64,000 nt of DNA from an uncultured Collinsella sp. (GCA_902470905.1 CABRIC010000005.1:3560-67559); one strand, 5' to 3'; shown: positions 17,775 to 27,095, numbered from the stretch's first letter. Translations and numbers: made by a program. The notes: generated by a model not told the origin, from the sequence alone.

Positions 17775-18638
17775 CTATTCGACGATTGGTGCTCCGTGGC
17801 CCCAAGAACCTTCCATGCCGCACACGGTCGAGGCAAACCCGGCAGCAAAGTCGAGCGCGCGCTCGATGGCCTCGGCGCCATCCTCACCACGCTTGGCGGA
17901 ATCGAGATAGCACATCAAAAACGAGGTGAGGAACGAGTCGCCCGCCCCCATGGTGTCCTTCATGTCCGTTACCGGTTTAGCCAGCTGGCGGTAATAACGC
18001 TCGCCGTCGTAAGCAATGCAGCCCTCGGCGCCCGCCGTAGCCGACACAAAACGCGGACCCAGGCCCTTCACCCATGCCAGACGCTCGCGAATCTCGTCCT
18101 CACTCGCGGCATCCGCCGCACTAAAGAAAGCGAAATCGACGTAGGGCGCAATCTGCTCGTAGTACTCGTCGGTGGAGTCGTCCGAAAAGTCAAAAGAGAC
18201 CGTGACGCCCGCAGCCTTCAACTTGGGCAGCTCGCGCTCGGTGAAGCAATAGTTGCCCGAATGAACCACATCGAACTGCTTCATGTACGCAAGGTCAAAG
18301 CGATCGAGGACATAGCGCGCATCGCCACGGATACCGCCCTCGTTGGAGCCAAGGAAGACACGGTCACCGTCAACGACGGTCACGCGAGCCGCTCCGTTCT
18401 CGCCAATCATCTGCTCGCACTTGTCAAGCTCGATACCCTCATCCTCGAGGCTTGCAATGACATGCTCGGCAGCGGCATCATTGCCAAAAATGCCCATGTA
18501 TGCGGAGCGCGCGGCACCGCATTTCTTGGCATAAACGGCGAAGTTCACCGCATTGCCGCCGGGATACATGGTGTGGATATGCTCGTAGCGATCGACGACG
18601 TTGTCGCCAAATCCGAGCGCGTTAACGTTAAATGCCAT
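17775..18638 (-). CDS. frlD: PfkB-family fructoselysine 6-kinase (FrlD-like)
   Basis: This 287-residue ribokinase-fold kinase has YPGGNAVNFAVYAKK near residue 25 and the C-terminal anion-hole motif KDTMGAGDSFLTSF near residue 228. Together with the neighbouring deglycase and epimerase it fits FrlD, which phosphorylates fructoselysine taken from glycated proteins before deglycation. AGAAGGAG lies before ATG 18638. It is the last gene of a minus-strand operon with frlB, frlC-like, amidohydrolase and YfcC genes, followed by the 229-bp inverted-repeat element. The exact Amadori substrate is inferred from context. Confidence 0.85.
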   Translation of the reverse strand: MAFNVNALGFGDNVVDRYEHIHTMYPGGNAVNFAVYAKKCGAARSAYMGIFGNDAAAEHVIASLEDEGIELDKCEQMIGENGAARVTVVDGDRVFLGSNEGGIRGDARYVLDRFDLAYMKQFDVVHSGNYCFTERELPKLKAAGVTVSFDFSDDSTDEYYEQIAPYVDFAFFSAADAASEDEIRERLAWVKGLGPRFVSATAGAEGCIAYDGERYYRQLAKPVTDMKDTMGAGDSFLTSFLMCYLDSAKRGEDGAEAIERALDFAAGFASTVCGMEGSWGHGAPIVE

Positions 18639-18652
18639 GGCCTTTGCTCCTT

Positions 18653-19621
18653 CTAGTACTCGACAACACCCATATAGCGACGGAAATCGGGATCGTGATC
18701 AAACACCTTGCCGCGTGCAGCACGCAGCTCGCAGTTCATGGCGTAGAACAGCACCGGGTCCAGATAGGCACGGACGCTCGCCGGCACGGCTTCCATACCG
18801 TACTCCTTGGCATCGAGCACCATCAGCGTATCGGTATGCGTCTTAAGGAACGCCAGGGCGCGCTCGTCCATAGCACGGCACTCGCTGGAGCCCATCTGCA
18901 GGAAGTAAAAAACGCCATCCTGAGTAGCCTCGAAGGGGCCATGGAAGTACTCGGCAGAGTGGATGTAGCTACAGTGCTGCCACTGCATCTCCATAAGAGA
19001 GCAGATAGCGAAACCGTAGGTCTGGCTAAAGTTGGGACCGCTGCCCAGAATGTAGAAGAACTCGTGCTCCTGGCAAAGCTTGGCAAAGCGATCGCCCAGC
19101 TCGGCATTTACCTTCTCGCGTGCCGGGGGAAGAATCTTATCCATCTCGGCGATACCGGCATACATATCGGCAAGATCGGCGTAGCCCTCCTGCTGATCGA
19201 GCAGCTCGGCCGCAAGCGACAGCGAAATGCCAGCGGGGACCTCGGCCTGCGGCACGCCCTCGCCCCACGGGTAGACCCACGTGGTCCACTTGCCGGAGTC
19301 GATCTTGGATCCAGCGTTGTCGGTCTGGGCGATCACCGTAGCGCCGGCAGCAAGGGCAATCTCGCAGCCCTCGACGACCTCGGGGGTGTTGCCACTGTGG
19401 CTACAAGCGATGACCAGGGACTTCTCGCCCAGACGACGCGGACGCATGATATCGAACTCGCGAGCCGTATAGATATACGAAGTGAAGGTGGTTGCCTCGC
19501 GCTGCAGAAGCTCATGAGCCGGGATCAAATCGATCATGGAGCCACCGCAAGCAATCCAGTAGACGCTGTCGAACTTGCCCTTCTCGGCAATTGCCTCTTT
19601 GATCAGATCGTGTGCGTTCAT
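18653..19621 (-). CDS. frlB: Fructoselysine-6-phosphate deglycase (FrlB-like, double SIS domain)
   Basis: The 322-residue protein has two SIS sugar-isomerase domains: WIACGGSMIDLIPAHELL and VIACSHSGNTPEVVEG in the first (about 20-150), and ILGSGPNFSQTYGFAICS in the second (about 190-300). FrlB splits fructoselysine 6-phosphate into glucose 6-phosphate and lysine. It lacks the glutaminase domain of GlmS. The start at 19621 has AAAGGAACTGG before it. It lies 14 bases upstream of frlD in the same operon. Other Amadori compounds are possible substrates. Confidence 0.87.
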   Translation of the reverse strand: MNAHDLIKEAIAEKGKFDSVYWIACGGSMIDLIPAHELLQREATTFTSYIYTAREFDIMRPRRLGEKSLVIACSHSGNTPEVVEGCEIALAAGATVIAQTDNAGSKIDSGKWTTWVYPWGEGVPQAEVPAGISLSLAAELLDQQEGYADLADMYAGIAEMDKILPPAREKVNAELGDRFAKLCQEHEFFYILGSGPNFSQTYGFAICSLMEMQWQHCSYIHSAEYFHGPFEATQDGVFYFLQMGSSECRAMDERALAFLKTHTDTLMVLDAKEYGMEAVPASVRAYLDPVLFYAMNCELRAARGKVFDHDPDFRRYMGVVEY

Positions 19622-19683
19622 ATCCAGTTCCTTTCTTATTTGGCCCGCAATCAATGACGTTGGTTGCGTGGCCGATGGTTGTT

Positions 19684-20535
19684 TTAGTCAATCAGATATT
19701 TCTCGAATGCGGCCATGTTCTTGGCATCTGCCGCCGCCGGATCATCGTAGTAACGACCGTCCGTGATTTCCTGGCCCAGCATGCCGTCGAAACCATGGGC
19801 GTTGAGCGTGGCGACGAAGGCGTCCATATCGTGCTTGCCATCGCCCCACACCAGATGGCCATACGGGTCACCGTCGATAAAGTGCATCTCGTGAATTGCC
19901 CCATCACCAAAGGCGGCAAACCAGTCCTCGAGCGTCTCGCCTGCAACGCCCATCGCGGTTGTATCAACCATGGGCTGTAAGTACGGGCTCGCGACCTCGT
20001 CAATCATGCGCTTCGCATCGGAAACCGTCGTCACAAGGTTGCTCTCCTCGGGACGCAGGCTTTCCATCGTAAGCACCAGACCGTGCTCGCCGGCATACTC
20101 CGCCAGAATGGACAAGTGCTCGCGGCTGCGCTTCCAGGCTTCCTCGCGGTCCTCGTCCCAGTCGCCCCAGCCCGAGTTGATGGACATGCGGTCGCACCCA
20201 AGTACCTCGGCAAGCTCAATGCCGTGCTTAAAGTACGCCAAGCTGCGCTGTTCATGCAGCGGTTTGCGTGCGCAGTACTGCCAAGGATAGACAACATTCT
20301 CGGGACACAGAGTACGATACCTAAGCCCACGGTCTGCAGCCTTTTTCGCCAGGACCTCAGCTTCAAAGTAGCCCGTGTGGTCGAGCGTCACATGCGGCTC
20401 CGCACACCACAGCTCAATGGACTCAAAGCCCAAACGCTGCTGCACATCAAGGAAGTAATCGAGCGACCACATGATGTAGTGGATATTCATGCCCGCAATC
20501 TGTTCGCGGTGCAGCGTCGGTTTGGATTCAGACAT
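19684..20535 (-). CDS. frlC: TIM-barrel sugar-phosphate isomerase/epimerase (FrlC-like)
   Basis: The 283-residue protein belongs to the xylose-isomerase-like TIM-barrel family. It has FESIELWCAEPHVTLD near residue 37, LTMESLRPEESNLVTT near 155, a metal-ligand Asp in QPMVDTTAMG near 188, and GQEITDGRYY near 255. In frl operons FrlC epimerises psicoselysine to fructoselysine, and the neighbours here support that role. AAGGAGG precedes ATG 20535. It sits between frlB and an amidohydrolase gene; the stop and the next gene are only a base apart. Confidence 0.83.
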   Translation of the reverse strand: MSESKPTLHREQIAGMNIHYIMWSLDYFLDVQQRLGFESIELWCAEPHVTLDHTGYFEAEVLAKKAADRGLRYRTLCPENVVYPWQYCARKPLHEQRSLAYFKHGIELAEVLGCDRMSINSGWGDWDEDREEAWKRSREHLSILAEYAGEHGLVLTMESLRPEESNLVTTVSDAKRMIDEVASPYLQPMVDTTAMGVAGETLEDWFAAFGDGAIHEMHFIDGDPYGHLVWGDGKHDMDAFVATLNAHGFDGMLGQEITDGRYYDDPAAADAKNMAAFEKYLID

Positions 20536-20536
20536 C

Positions 20537-22120
20537 TTATGCCTCCTTATTTCGATCGAACACGATTTGTCCGTCCGACATCGTCATGTCAACCGCAAGA
20601 TCGCGTGCGTCGCGATAATCGAGGTCGAACACATCCCGATCGAGCACGCAGATATCGGCAAGCTTGCCGACCTCGAGCGTACCCAGCTCGTCTTCGCGCA
20701 TCAGGTCGTACGCGCCCCCGGCAGTCCAAGCGCGCAAGAGCTCGACAAGCGTCAGCGCGTTGACCTCATTCACGGGCAGTCCGTCGGCGAAGAATCCGCC
20801 GCACGCGCTGTAAATTGACTCGCCCAGGCTCGGAATCAGCAGCGGCAAATCCGTTCCACAGCACACTGTGCATCCGGAATCTTCCATGCCGCGGCGATTC
20901 CAGCTGTGTAAAAGTCGCGTCTCACCAATTTGTCGACGCATCATCGACAGGCAATCCTCGCGCCGGTCCAGCGTCAGAATCTGCGGATAGACCTCGCAAA
21001 TTCCACCTAACTTGCCAAACTCGACAAGATCGGTCGGGTCAGAGTTCTCGAGATCGGTAATCGCATGGCGGCGAAGCATCCGTCCATGCTCGTCTCGAGG
21101 CAGCGAGGCATAGAGCGCCACGGTGCGACGAACGGCGCCATCGCCCTGGCAATGCAAGGAATATCGGAAGCCGTCAGCATCAATTGCACGCAGCTCGCTC
21201 TCAATCAGATCCCACTCTGGCTCCTCGACGACCGTCTTGCCGGCAGCGCCCGCATCGGCCGAGTCCTCATAGGGGTCTATCATCTCGGCAAGCCCCGCCC
21301 ATACGCCGCGATCGGTCATACGGTTGAAGCCAGAAAAACGAACGAACGGTCCCCGGAAGCGCTCTCGCGCCTCGCGGGCATATGCCAGATTTGCACCGGC
21401 GCCCACCGGCTGCGACATCATAGAGACGCGAACCGTCAGCTCACCAGATTCCTCACGGCGAGCCATTTCGTCGGCAAAGCCATAGTAGTCATCAAACGCC
21501 ATTTCCTTGATGGCGGTAACGCCACGCTCGTTAAGCATGCTCATGTAGTCCGAATACCCGGCACGCACCTCGGTCAGCGCAAGGAAATCACTCATCATGC
21601 GCCAGATCTTCTCGGCATAGCACGCCTGAGGTGTAAAGCCGTATCGCGCACTGGCGGCAGCATTGAGAACGCAGGTCTCCGCACCCGGTGTAAAGCAGAC
21701 GACAGGGATATCGCCAAAACAATCGTCAAACACAGCTGCCGTATTTGCGTTCTCGGCATCCGATGCCAACGTTTCGGGTAGGTTGTGGCCAAAAGCCGCC
21801 GCGCAATCCGGATGATCTTCTTTCCATGCACGCAAGAGCGACACAGCCTCTTTGGCATCATCGATGCCGGACAGATCAGACCCCAACGTCCGCAGCGCCC
21901 AACCTGTATAGAAGGTATGCACATCGATCAGGCCAGGCATGACAGTGCGGTCGCCCAGGTCAACTACCTCGTCCGCCTGGGTCAAATACGAAGCTACCTC
22001 ACACTTGGTGCCAACAGCCTCAATTCGATTGCCACGGACCGCTACGAAACCTTCAAACGGCAGGTCCCCCGTACCGGTAAAGACGCTCTTAGACGTCAGG
22101 ACCGTCAAACGATCAGACAT
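20537..22120 (-). CDS. Amidohydrolase-family protein (YtcJ-like) in the frl operon
   Basis: This 527-residue protein has the amidohydrolase/YtcJ architecture: an N-terminal beta sandwich (about 5-50), the first strand TVMPGLIDVHTFYTGW near residue 62, SLHCQGDGAVRRTVAL near 320, CCGTDLPL near 425, and the C-terminal LEVGKLADICVLDRDVF. The usual metal motif HxH after PGLID reads HTF here, so one metal ligand is missing or replaced. The substrate is unknown. In this operon it might remove an acyl or peptide part from glycated amino acids (inference). ATG 22120 follows AGGTGG. Confidence 0.78.
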   Translation of the reverse strand: MSDRLTVLTSKSVFTGTGDLPFEGFVAVRGNRIEAVGTKCEVASYLTQADEVVDLGDRTVMPGLIDVHTFYTGWALRTLGSDLSGIDDAKEAVSLLRAWKEDHPDCAAAFGHNLPETLASDAENANTAAVFDDCFGDIPVVCFTPGAETCVLNAAASARYGFTPQACYAEKIWRMMSDFLALTEVRAGYSDYMSMLNERGVTAIKEMAFDDYYGFADEMARREESGELTVRVSMMSQPVGAGANLAYAREARERFRGPFVRFSGFNRMTDRGVWAGLAEMIDPYEDSADAGAAGKTVVEEPEWDLIESELRAIDADGFRYSLHCQGDGAVRRTVALYASLPRDEHGRMLRRHAITDLENSDPTDLVEFGKLGGICEVYPQILTLDRREDCLSMMRRQIGETRLLHSWNRRGMEDSGCTVCCGTDLPLLIPSLGESIYSACGGFFADGLPVNEVNALTLVELLRAWTAGGAYDLMREDELGTLEVGKLADICVLDRDVFDLDYRDARDLAVDMTMSDGQIVFDRNKEA

Positions 22121-22129
22121 CACAACCAC

Positions 22130-23593
22130 CTACACCGGAAGCATGCCAGAGATTGCCGTTACGATCAGGCCAAAGACGACCATGAAAATGAAGAACTTCC
22201 AAATGGTCTTCCACCATTGGCCAAACGAAATCCTAGCCACGGCAAGACCGGCGACCGTCATGCCCGCCACGGGGCTGATGGTGTTGATGGTCTGGTTGGC
22301 AAACTGGAGCGCGGTGACGGCCGCCTCGGGATTGAGGCCCATGAGCTCGGTCAGGGGGCCCATAACGGGCATGGTGAGCGCCGCCAGGCCAGAACTCGAG
22401 GGAACCAGCAAAGAGAGCAGGCCAAGGACGATATACATAAACGTGGTGTAGACGGCGGCGGGTGCACCGGCAAGCGCGGTAGCGAGCGCCTGGAGGATGG
22501 TGTCGATGATCATGCCGCCCTCGGCGATGACCAGAATACCGCGAGCGATACCGATAACGATGGCAGCGTACGCAAAGTCGGCGAGACCCTTAACGAACTC
22601 CTCTGCGATCGTCTGCTGGTCAAGGCCGCCCAGGATACCGGCAAGCAAGCCCATGCCAAGGAACACGGCGGAAATCTCATTCATGTACCAGCCCTGGGTA
22701 ACAAGACCCCAGACGATAATGCCCATACCGCAAGCAAAATCGATAAGCACGAGCTTCTGACGGATAGTGAACTCTTCCTCGATGGAGGCATCGGTCACGG
22801 AAAACTCAATACGCTTGAGCTTATCGTCCTCGTACACAATGGACGACTCGGGGTTTTTCTTGACGCGCATGGCGTAGCGCATGGCCCATGCGATACCGAC
22901 GGCAGTGAAGATGACCCAAGAAACGGCGCGCAGCCACAGTTGCGGATTGCCCTCGATGCCAATGATGCCTTGGGCGATCAAAACATTAAACGGGTCGATG
23001 GTCGAAGCACAATATCCCAGGTTAGGACCAAGGAAGCAGATGATGAATGCCGTCATCGAGTCATAACCGATACCCATCATGATGGGAATGAAGATGGCAT
23101 AGAACGGCAGGGCTTCCTCAGACATACCAAACGTAGTGCCGCAAATGGACAGCAACGTCATCGTGATGGGAATGATGAGGATGTCCTTGTTCTTGAGCTT
23201 TTTAATCACACGGCTCATGCCGGCATTCAAAGCGTTGGTCTTGGTGATGATTGCGAACGATCCGCCAATCAATAAGACGAACGCAACGACGTCGGCAGCC
23301 TCCTGGATGCCCTTGGTGGGCGCTTGCAGGACCGCGAAGATATCCTGGCCCAGATTGTTGGTCTCGCCGGTCTCGGAATCGGTGTAGTTCTTATCGACCT
23401 GTTCATAGGTTCCAGCAACGGCGACTTCACGCTCGCCCGCTGCTGTCGAAATCGTTTTGCGCTGATACTGACCAGAGGGAACGATCCAAGTCAGGACCGC
23501 AAAGACAACGATCAGCAAGAACATGATCGTATAGACATGCGGTAATTTGAACTTAAAACGTCTGTTTGTCTTCTTCGCCTTCGTATCTGACAT
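22130..23593 (-). CDS. YfcC-family transporter
   Basis: This 487-residue membrane protein of the YfcC/DcuC-like family (PF03606) has about 12 predicted helices. Visible features are VYTIMFLLIVVFAVLTWIVP near residue 20, the FGMSEEALPFY segment near 155, and LVPSSSGLAALTMPVM near 425. Related proteins carry C4-dicarboxylates or basic amino acids. Its place as the first gene of the frl operon suggests uptake of fructoselysine or a similar glycated amine (inference). TTGGAGG precedes ATG 23593. A perfect 23-bp palindrome 43 bases upstream is a likely operator. Confidence 0.85.
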   Translation of the reverse strand: MSDTKAKKTNRRFKFKLPHVYTIMFLLIVVFAVLTWIVPSGQYQRKTISTAAGEREVAVAGTYEQVDKNYTDSETGETNNLGQDIFAVLQAPTKGIQEAADVVAFVLLIGGSFAIITKTNALNAGMSRVIKKLKNKDILIIPITMTLLSICGTTFGMSEEALPFYAIFIPIMMGIGYDSMTAFIICFLGPNLGYCASTIDPFNVLIAQGIIGIEGNPQLWLRAVSWVIFTAVGIAWAMRYAMRVKKNPESSIVYEDDKLKRIEFSVTDASIEEEFTIRQKLVLIDFACGMGIIVWGLVTQGWYMNEISAVFLGMGLLAGILGGLDQQTIAEEFVKGLADFAYAAIVIGIARGILVIAEGGMIIDTILQALATALAGAPAAVYTTFMYIVLGLLSLLVPSSSGLAALTMPVMGPLTELMGLNPEAAVTALQFANQTINTISPVAGMTVAGLAVARISFGQWWKTIWKFFIFMVVFGLIVTAISGMLPV

Positions 23594-23635
23594 AGATACC
23601 TCCAAAGAACTCGAGACTGCATCGCATCTCGCTTC

Positions 23636-23658
23636 AACGTTTGCACAATGCAAACGTT
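23636..23658. promoter_or_regulatory. Palindromic operator upstream of the frl operon
   Basis: AACGTTTGCA-caa-TGCAAACGTT is a perfect palindrome with ten-base arms, between the frl operon and its GntR regulator. Its size and position fit a dimeric GntR binding site. Confidence 0.6.
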
Positions 23659-23763
23659 CTATGACGTCCCATAGATTACCAGCAGCTTTTTCCTTCATCA
23701 AGATAATTTCAAACTGATTGCCGCAACGCGGTTGAACGGTTGCGTTTGCGCCGTGAACGGTAT

Positions 23764-23799
23764 GGAAACGCCCGGTGAGATGATCCACCGGGCGCTTCC
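23764..23799 (-). terminator. Hairpin after the GntR regulator gene
   Basis: The minus-strand stem GGAAGCGCCCGGTG/CACCGGGCGTTTCC (one wobble) lies 13 bases after the regulator stop. There is no T-run, so it may be only partly effective as a terminator. Confidence 0.55.
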
Positions 23800-23811
23800 A
23801 TTCGCAATGTC

Positions 23812-24555
23812 CTAGATGTCAAAAACGTAGCGAGACCCAACGATCCGCTGACGACCGATGATAAACGGCCGCCGCTGCTCATCGAAAAAGAAGGCTTCCA
23901 TATAAAACAAGGGTTCGCCAACGGGAACTGCCAACAGTCGAGCGACCTCGGGCGACGCGCACGCGATCTCGAGCGTGCACGGGTCGGTAAACGCGGGCGT
24001 GCGGCCCGTCCGGTTGCGCACGAACTCAAAAATGGATTGGTTAGATAGAGGTGCCGTTGATAGATAGGCGTTGTCCTCGTAAACGTATATGTTGTTCTCG
24101 AGCATGACGGGGACTCCATCGGCAGTACGTACACGCTCAACGCAAATCAAATCAGTTCCAACGGGAACACCAAAGAACTGCGCTTCGGTAGAATCCGCCG
24201 GCAGTATCTTTCTTGAAATGACGCACGCCCCCGGCTCCATTCCGTTAACGCGGCATGCGTCCGAAAAACTCTGGACGTCATCCTTCTGGCGAATCTTGCG
24301 CTTAAGCTTGGGGGCGTTGACAAACGTGCCTTTCCCCTGCCGCTTCGTTAGATAGCCCTGCTGGACGAGCTCCTCAATAGCGCGTCGCACGGTAACGCGG
24401 CCAACTTTATAGTTCTCAGCCAATTCGAATTCGTTGGGTATCCGCGCGCCCGCCTTGTAGGCACCGGAATTGATTTCGTTTTTAATGATATCGATAACCT
24501 GTTGGTACAGCGGTATCGCTGCTTTACCGTCAGTTAGTCCTTCAGTCGGTGGCAT
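23812..24555 (-). CDS. GntR/HutC-family regulator of the frl operon
   Basis: The 247-residue protein has an N-terminal GntR winged helix (about 12-80; AENYKVGRVTVRRAIEELVQQGYLT... with KRQGKGTFV) and a C-terminal UTRA ligand domain (about 95-240; GVPVGTDLICVERVR, YMEAFFFDEQRRPFIIGRQ). HutC/FrlR-type members sense sugars or amino acids and repress adjacent catabolic genes. It is transcribed ahead of the YfcC transporter gene on the same strand, with a hairpin and palindromic operator between. GGGAGAGG precedes ATG 24555. Regulation of the frl genes is inferred from position. Confidence 0.88.
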   Translation of the reverse strand: MPPTEGLTDGKAAIPLYQQVIDIIKNEINSGAYKAGARIPNEFELAENYKVGRVTVRRAIEELVQQGYLTKRQGKGTFVNAPKLKRKIRQKDDVQSFSDACRVNGMEPGACVISRKILPADSTEAQFFGVPVGTDLICVERVRTADGVPVMLENNIYVYEDNAYLSTAPLSNQSIFEFVRNRTGRTPAFTDPCTLEIACASPEVARLLAVPVGEPLFYMEAFFFDEQRRPFIIGRQRIVGSRYVFDI

Positions 24556-24585
24556 ATACCCTCTCCCAGCCCAATTAAGTCAAAA

Positions 24586-24622
24586 GCGGGCTTAAGGGCA
24601 TTCAACAAGCCCTTAAGCCCGC
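24586..24622 (-). terminator. Terminator downstream of the beta-phosphoglucomutase-like gene
   Basis: The minus-strand stem GCGGGCTTAAGGGC/GCCCTTAAGCCCGC is perfect (14 bp) and is followed by TTTTGACTT. Confidence 0.75.
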
Positions 24623-24705
24623 ATTAGCATAAAGTATGCTTGCTGCCGCACCAAAATGTCGGGTATTTACTCATCTGACCCGAAAAACGCGCAACTACCG
24701 CGCTC

Positions 24706-25365
24706 CTAAGAAAGCGTGAGCAGCTCCGGCAGCTGGTCGATAATCTTGTCCGCGGCATCCTGGCTAAAGCCAAAGCGCTCCTCGCGCTTGGCAATAACTG
24801 TCAGGCCGGCTCGCTTGCCGGCAGTGATGCCAGGCACCGAATCCTCAACGCAGCAGCAGCGATTCGCGGGCAGCCCCAGCAGGTCCAGCGCATGCAGGTA
24901 GATGTCGGGCTCGGGCTTGCTCTCCTTAAACTGCTCGCCGCTCACCACATACTCAAAGGCATCCGCCAGCCCGCACGCATTGAGCACTTCCTCGATGCTA
25001 TCCATGGGAGACGAGCTGGCAAGCGCCACGCGAACGCCACGGCGCGGCAGCTCTCGAATCGTATCCACGGCGCCTGGGTTAATCAAAGCCTGATAGTCGC
25101 GCGGACGCTTATGCGCCCACTCGTCCCAACGGGCCAACGCTTCCTCGCCAGTGAAATGCCCCCTACCGGCGCGCTCAAACCAATCGACCAGCATACGCAG
25201 GAAGAACTGATGCGAGGTACCAACCTGCCCGTTCAACTCCTCTTGAGTCAGGTTAAGCCCAAGCTCCTTGGCAAACGCGGCAGTCTCGCCCAGGTAGTAA
25301 TACTCGGTATCGACAATGACGCCGTCCATGTCAAAGATAACGGCGTCGAACGGAAATGCGGACAC
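24706..25365 (-). CDS. HAD-superfamily hydrolase, beta-phosphoglucomutase-like
   Basis: This 219-residue HAD protein of subfamily IA has nucleophile motif FDMDGVIVDTE near residue 9, a helical cap (about 20-90), motif II LASSSPMDS near 114, and KPEPDIYLHAL and VEDSVPGITAGKRAG near 150 and 170. This matches beta-phosphoglucomutase or related sugar-phosphate phosphatases. The start is GTG 25365, with AGGGAGGG four bases upstream; an upstream ATG lies inside a terminator hairpin. The substrate is not known. It sits between another HAD gene and the frl regulator. Confidence 0.8.
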   Translation of the reverse strand: MSAFPFDAVIFDMDGVIVDTEYYYLGETAAFAKELGLNLTQEELNGQVGTSHQFFLRMLVDWFERAGRGHFTGEEALARWDEWAHKRPRDYQALINPGAVDTIRELPRRGVRVALASSSPMDSIEEVLNACGLADAFEYVVSGEQFKESKPEPDIYLHALDLLGLPANRCCCVEDSVPGITAGKRAGLTVIAKREERFGFSQDAADKIIDQLPELLTLS

Positions 25366-25380
25366 GGCACCCTCCCTAAC

Positions 25381-25406
25381 AAAAGGGCGCCCGCAAGCGG
25401 ACGCCC
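25381..25406 (-). terminator. Terminator after the Cof-type HAD gene
   Basis: The minus-strand stem GGGCGTCCGC/GCGGGCGCCC is followed by TTTTGTT, 23 bases after the stop at 25429. Confidence 0.75.
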
Positions 25407-25428
25407 GAGCCATGCACTATCGGCGATT

Positions 25429-26271
25429 CTAACCCAGCAGCTTATCCAGCGCCACCGCAATGCCGTCTTCGTTATTATTGGCGGTCACCATCTGGGCCAC
25501 GGCCTTAACCTCATCGATGGCGTTTCCCATGGCAACACCGGTGCCGGCCCACTCAATCATAGACTTGTCGTTCTGGCCGTCGCCAAACGAGACGACCTCG
25601 CTGGCATCGATGCCGAGCTTGGGCAGGGCACCCTCGAGCGCGCGGGCCTTGTCAATACCGGGCGCCGTGTACTCAAAGTACCAGTCGGCCGTAAACATAC
25701 CCGAAAGCGTCTGGGTAAAGGGCGCGTACATCTCCTCGTGATGCGCCTGCAGGTAGGCCGGATCGCCCGCCGTCAGCAGCTTGTCCACGGGATAAGCATC
25801 CGCCACCTCATGAAGGCTCTCGACTTCGCGAATCTTAAGGTCGCAGGCATCGCGCTCGTATTTGACGATATTCTTCTGCGAGCCGTCCGGCAGTGTAATC
25901 ATGCAGCGATACGAGTCCTCTACATGCAGGTCACGCCCGAGCGAGATCATGGGGATCACATCATAGTTTTGCAGGTGATCAATCAGACGGTGCAGCTCGT
26001 CAGCCGGCATGGCCTGGTCAAAAAGGACCTCATCGGTCTGAGCGTCGACCACATGCGCGCCATTAAAGGCAACCAGCAGACCGTCATGGTTTTGAAGGTC
26101 GAGCTCCTGCGCCAGAGCATGTAGTCCCCATGCGGGACGGCCCGAAGCCAAAATGAGCTTAATGCCCGACTCCTGCGCCGCGAGCAGCTTTTCGCGCGTG
26201 CGCGGGCTAATCACTTTCTGGTCGTTGGTGAGCGTACCGTCAATATCCATCGCGATGGCTTTGATTGCCAT
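25429..26271 (-). CDS. Cof-type HAD-IIB phosphatase
   Basis: The 280-residue protein has motif I AIAMDIDGTLTNDQKV near residue 6, motif II LASGRPAWGL near 43, a large alpha/beta cap (about 85-185), Lys in the GIDKARALEGAL region near 200, and motif IV SFGDGQNDKSMIEWAG near 218. Cof proteins dephosphorylate sugar phosphates, flavin nucleotides or pyridoxal phosphate; the substrate cannot be read from sequence. The start at 26271 (MAIKAIAMD) has GGGAGG before it. A further upstream reading lacks a ribosome site. Confidence 0.85.
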   Translation of the reverse strand: MAIKAIAMDIDGTLTNDQKVISPRTREKLLAAQESGIKLILASGRPAWGLHALAQELDLQNHDGLLVAFNGAHVVDAQTDEVLFDQAMPADELHRLIDHLQNYDVIPMISLGRDLHVEDSYRCMITLPDGSQKNIVKYERDACDLKIREVESLHEVADAYPVDKLLTAGDPAYLQAHHEEMYAPFTQTLSGMFTADWYFEYTAPGIDKARALEGALPKLGIDASEVVSFGDGQNDKSMIEWAGTGVAMGNAIDEVKAVAQMVTANNNEDGIAVALDKLLG

Positions 26272-26420
26272 ATATGCCTCCCTGTCATTGAATAACCTTG
26301 TCTGAGTCATCATACAGAACAGCCACCGCGACTCCGTTTGCAACGGGAAAAATGTCATATTGTCCCGAACATGAACGGCGTGTGGTCGTGAAGCTTTATC
26401 GCTCAGGTCAAATACGTCTG

Positions 26421-27095
26421 CTAGCGACGCTCATCCGTCGGTGCGCCCTCGACGATCGCGATGCCCGCCGATGCACCTAACGCGCTGGCGCCGGCCTCGA
26501 TGAATGCGCAAGCCTCTTCGTAATTATGGATACCGCCCGCCGCCTTGATTGCCACGGCATCGCCGAGCACCTCGTGCATCAGCCGCACGTCCTCGAGCTT
26601 AGCACCGCCAAAGCTTCTGCCGGTCGACGTCTTAAGGAATCCCGGCTTGGCCTCCAGCGCGATCTCGCATACACGGCGCTTGGCGGCGTCGTCGCCGTCC
26701 AGCTTGCACATCTCGACGATTACCTTGTCAGTGATGCCATGCGCGCGACAAAAATCAGCAATGGTAGTCATCTCGCGCTCGATGGCATCAAAATCGCGGT
26801 TCTCGATCGACCCCTGATTCAAAACGTAGTCAATCTCGGTAAAGCCACACGCAGCGTATTCCTCAAACCTCGCAAGCTTCTCCTCAAGCGTCATAGTGCC
26901 CTGGGGAAAGTCGATAGCGCCGGCAAGGATGATGTCAGAGCCCTCGAGCATGGCGCGGCCCGTCTCGTACTCCTGCAGGTTCGCAAATACGCAGCGAAAG
27001 TTGTACTTTAACGCCTTCTCGACATAGTGCTCAAACGTGTCCTCGGGGGCATCGATATAGTCGATGTATTTATTGATGGGTTTGGCAAGCGTCAT
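26421..27095 (-). CDS. deoC: Deoxyribose-phosphate aldolase
   Basis: DeoC cleaves 2-deoxyribose 5-phosphate to acetaldehyde and glyceraldehyde 3-phosphate in deoxynucleoside catabolism. The 224-residue protein has the Schiff-base lysine in PGFLKTSTGRSFGGA near residue 150, the second conserved lysine in AIKAAGGIHNYEEA near 178, and IDFPQGTMTLEEK near 65. AAGGAGG precedes the ATG. It is monocistronic here, without other deo genes next to it. A palindrome about 120 bases upstream (27214-27236) may bind a regulator. Confidence 0.9.
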   Translation of the reverse strand: MTLAKPINKYIDYIDAPEDTFEHYVEKALKYNFRCVFANLQEYETGRAMLEGSDIILAGAIDFPQGTMTLEEKLARFEEYAACGFTEIDYVLNQGSIENRDFDAIEREMTTIADFCRAHGITDKVIVEMCKLDGDDAAKRRVCEIALEAKPGFLKTSTGRSFGGAKLEDVRLMHEVLGDAVAIKAAGGIHNYEEACAFIEAGASALGASAGIAIVEGAPTDERR

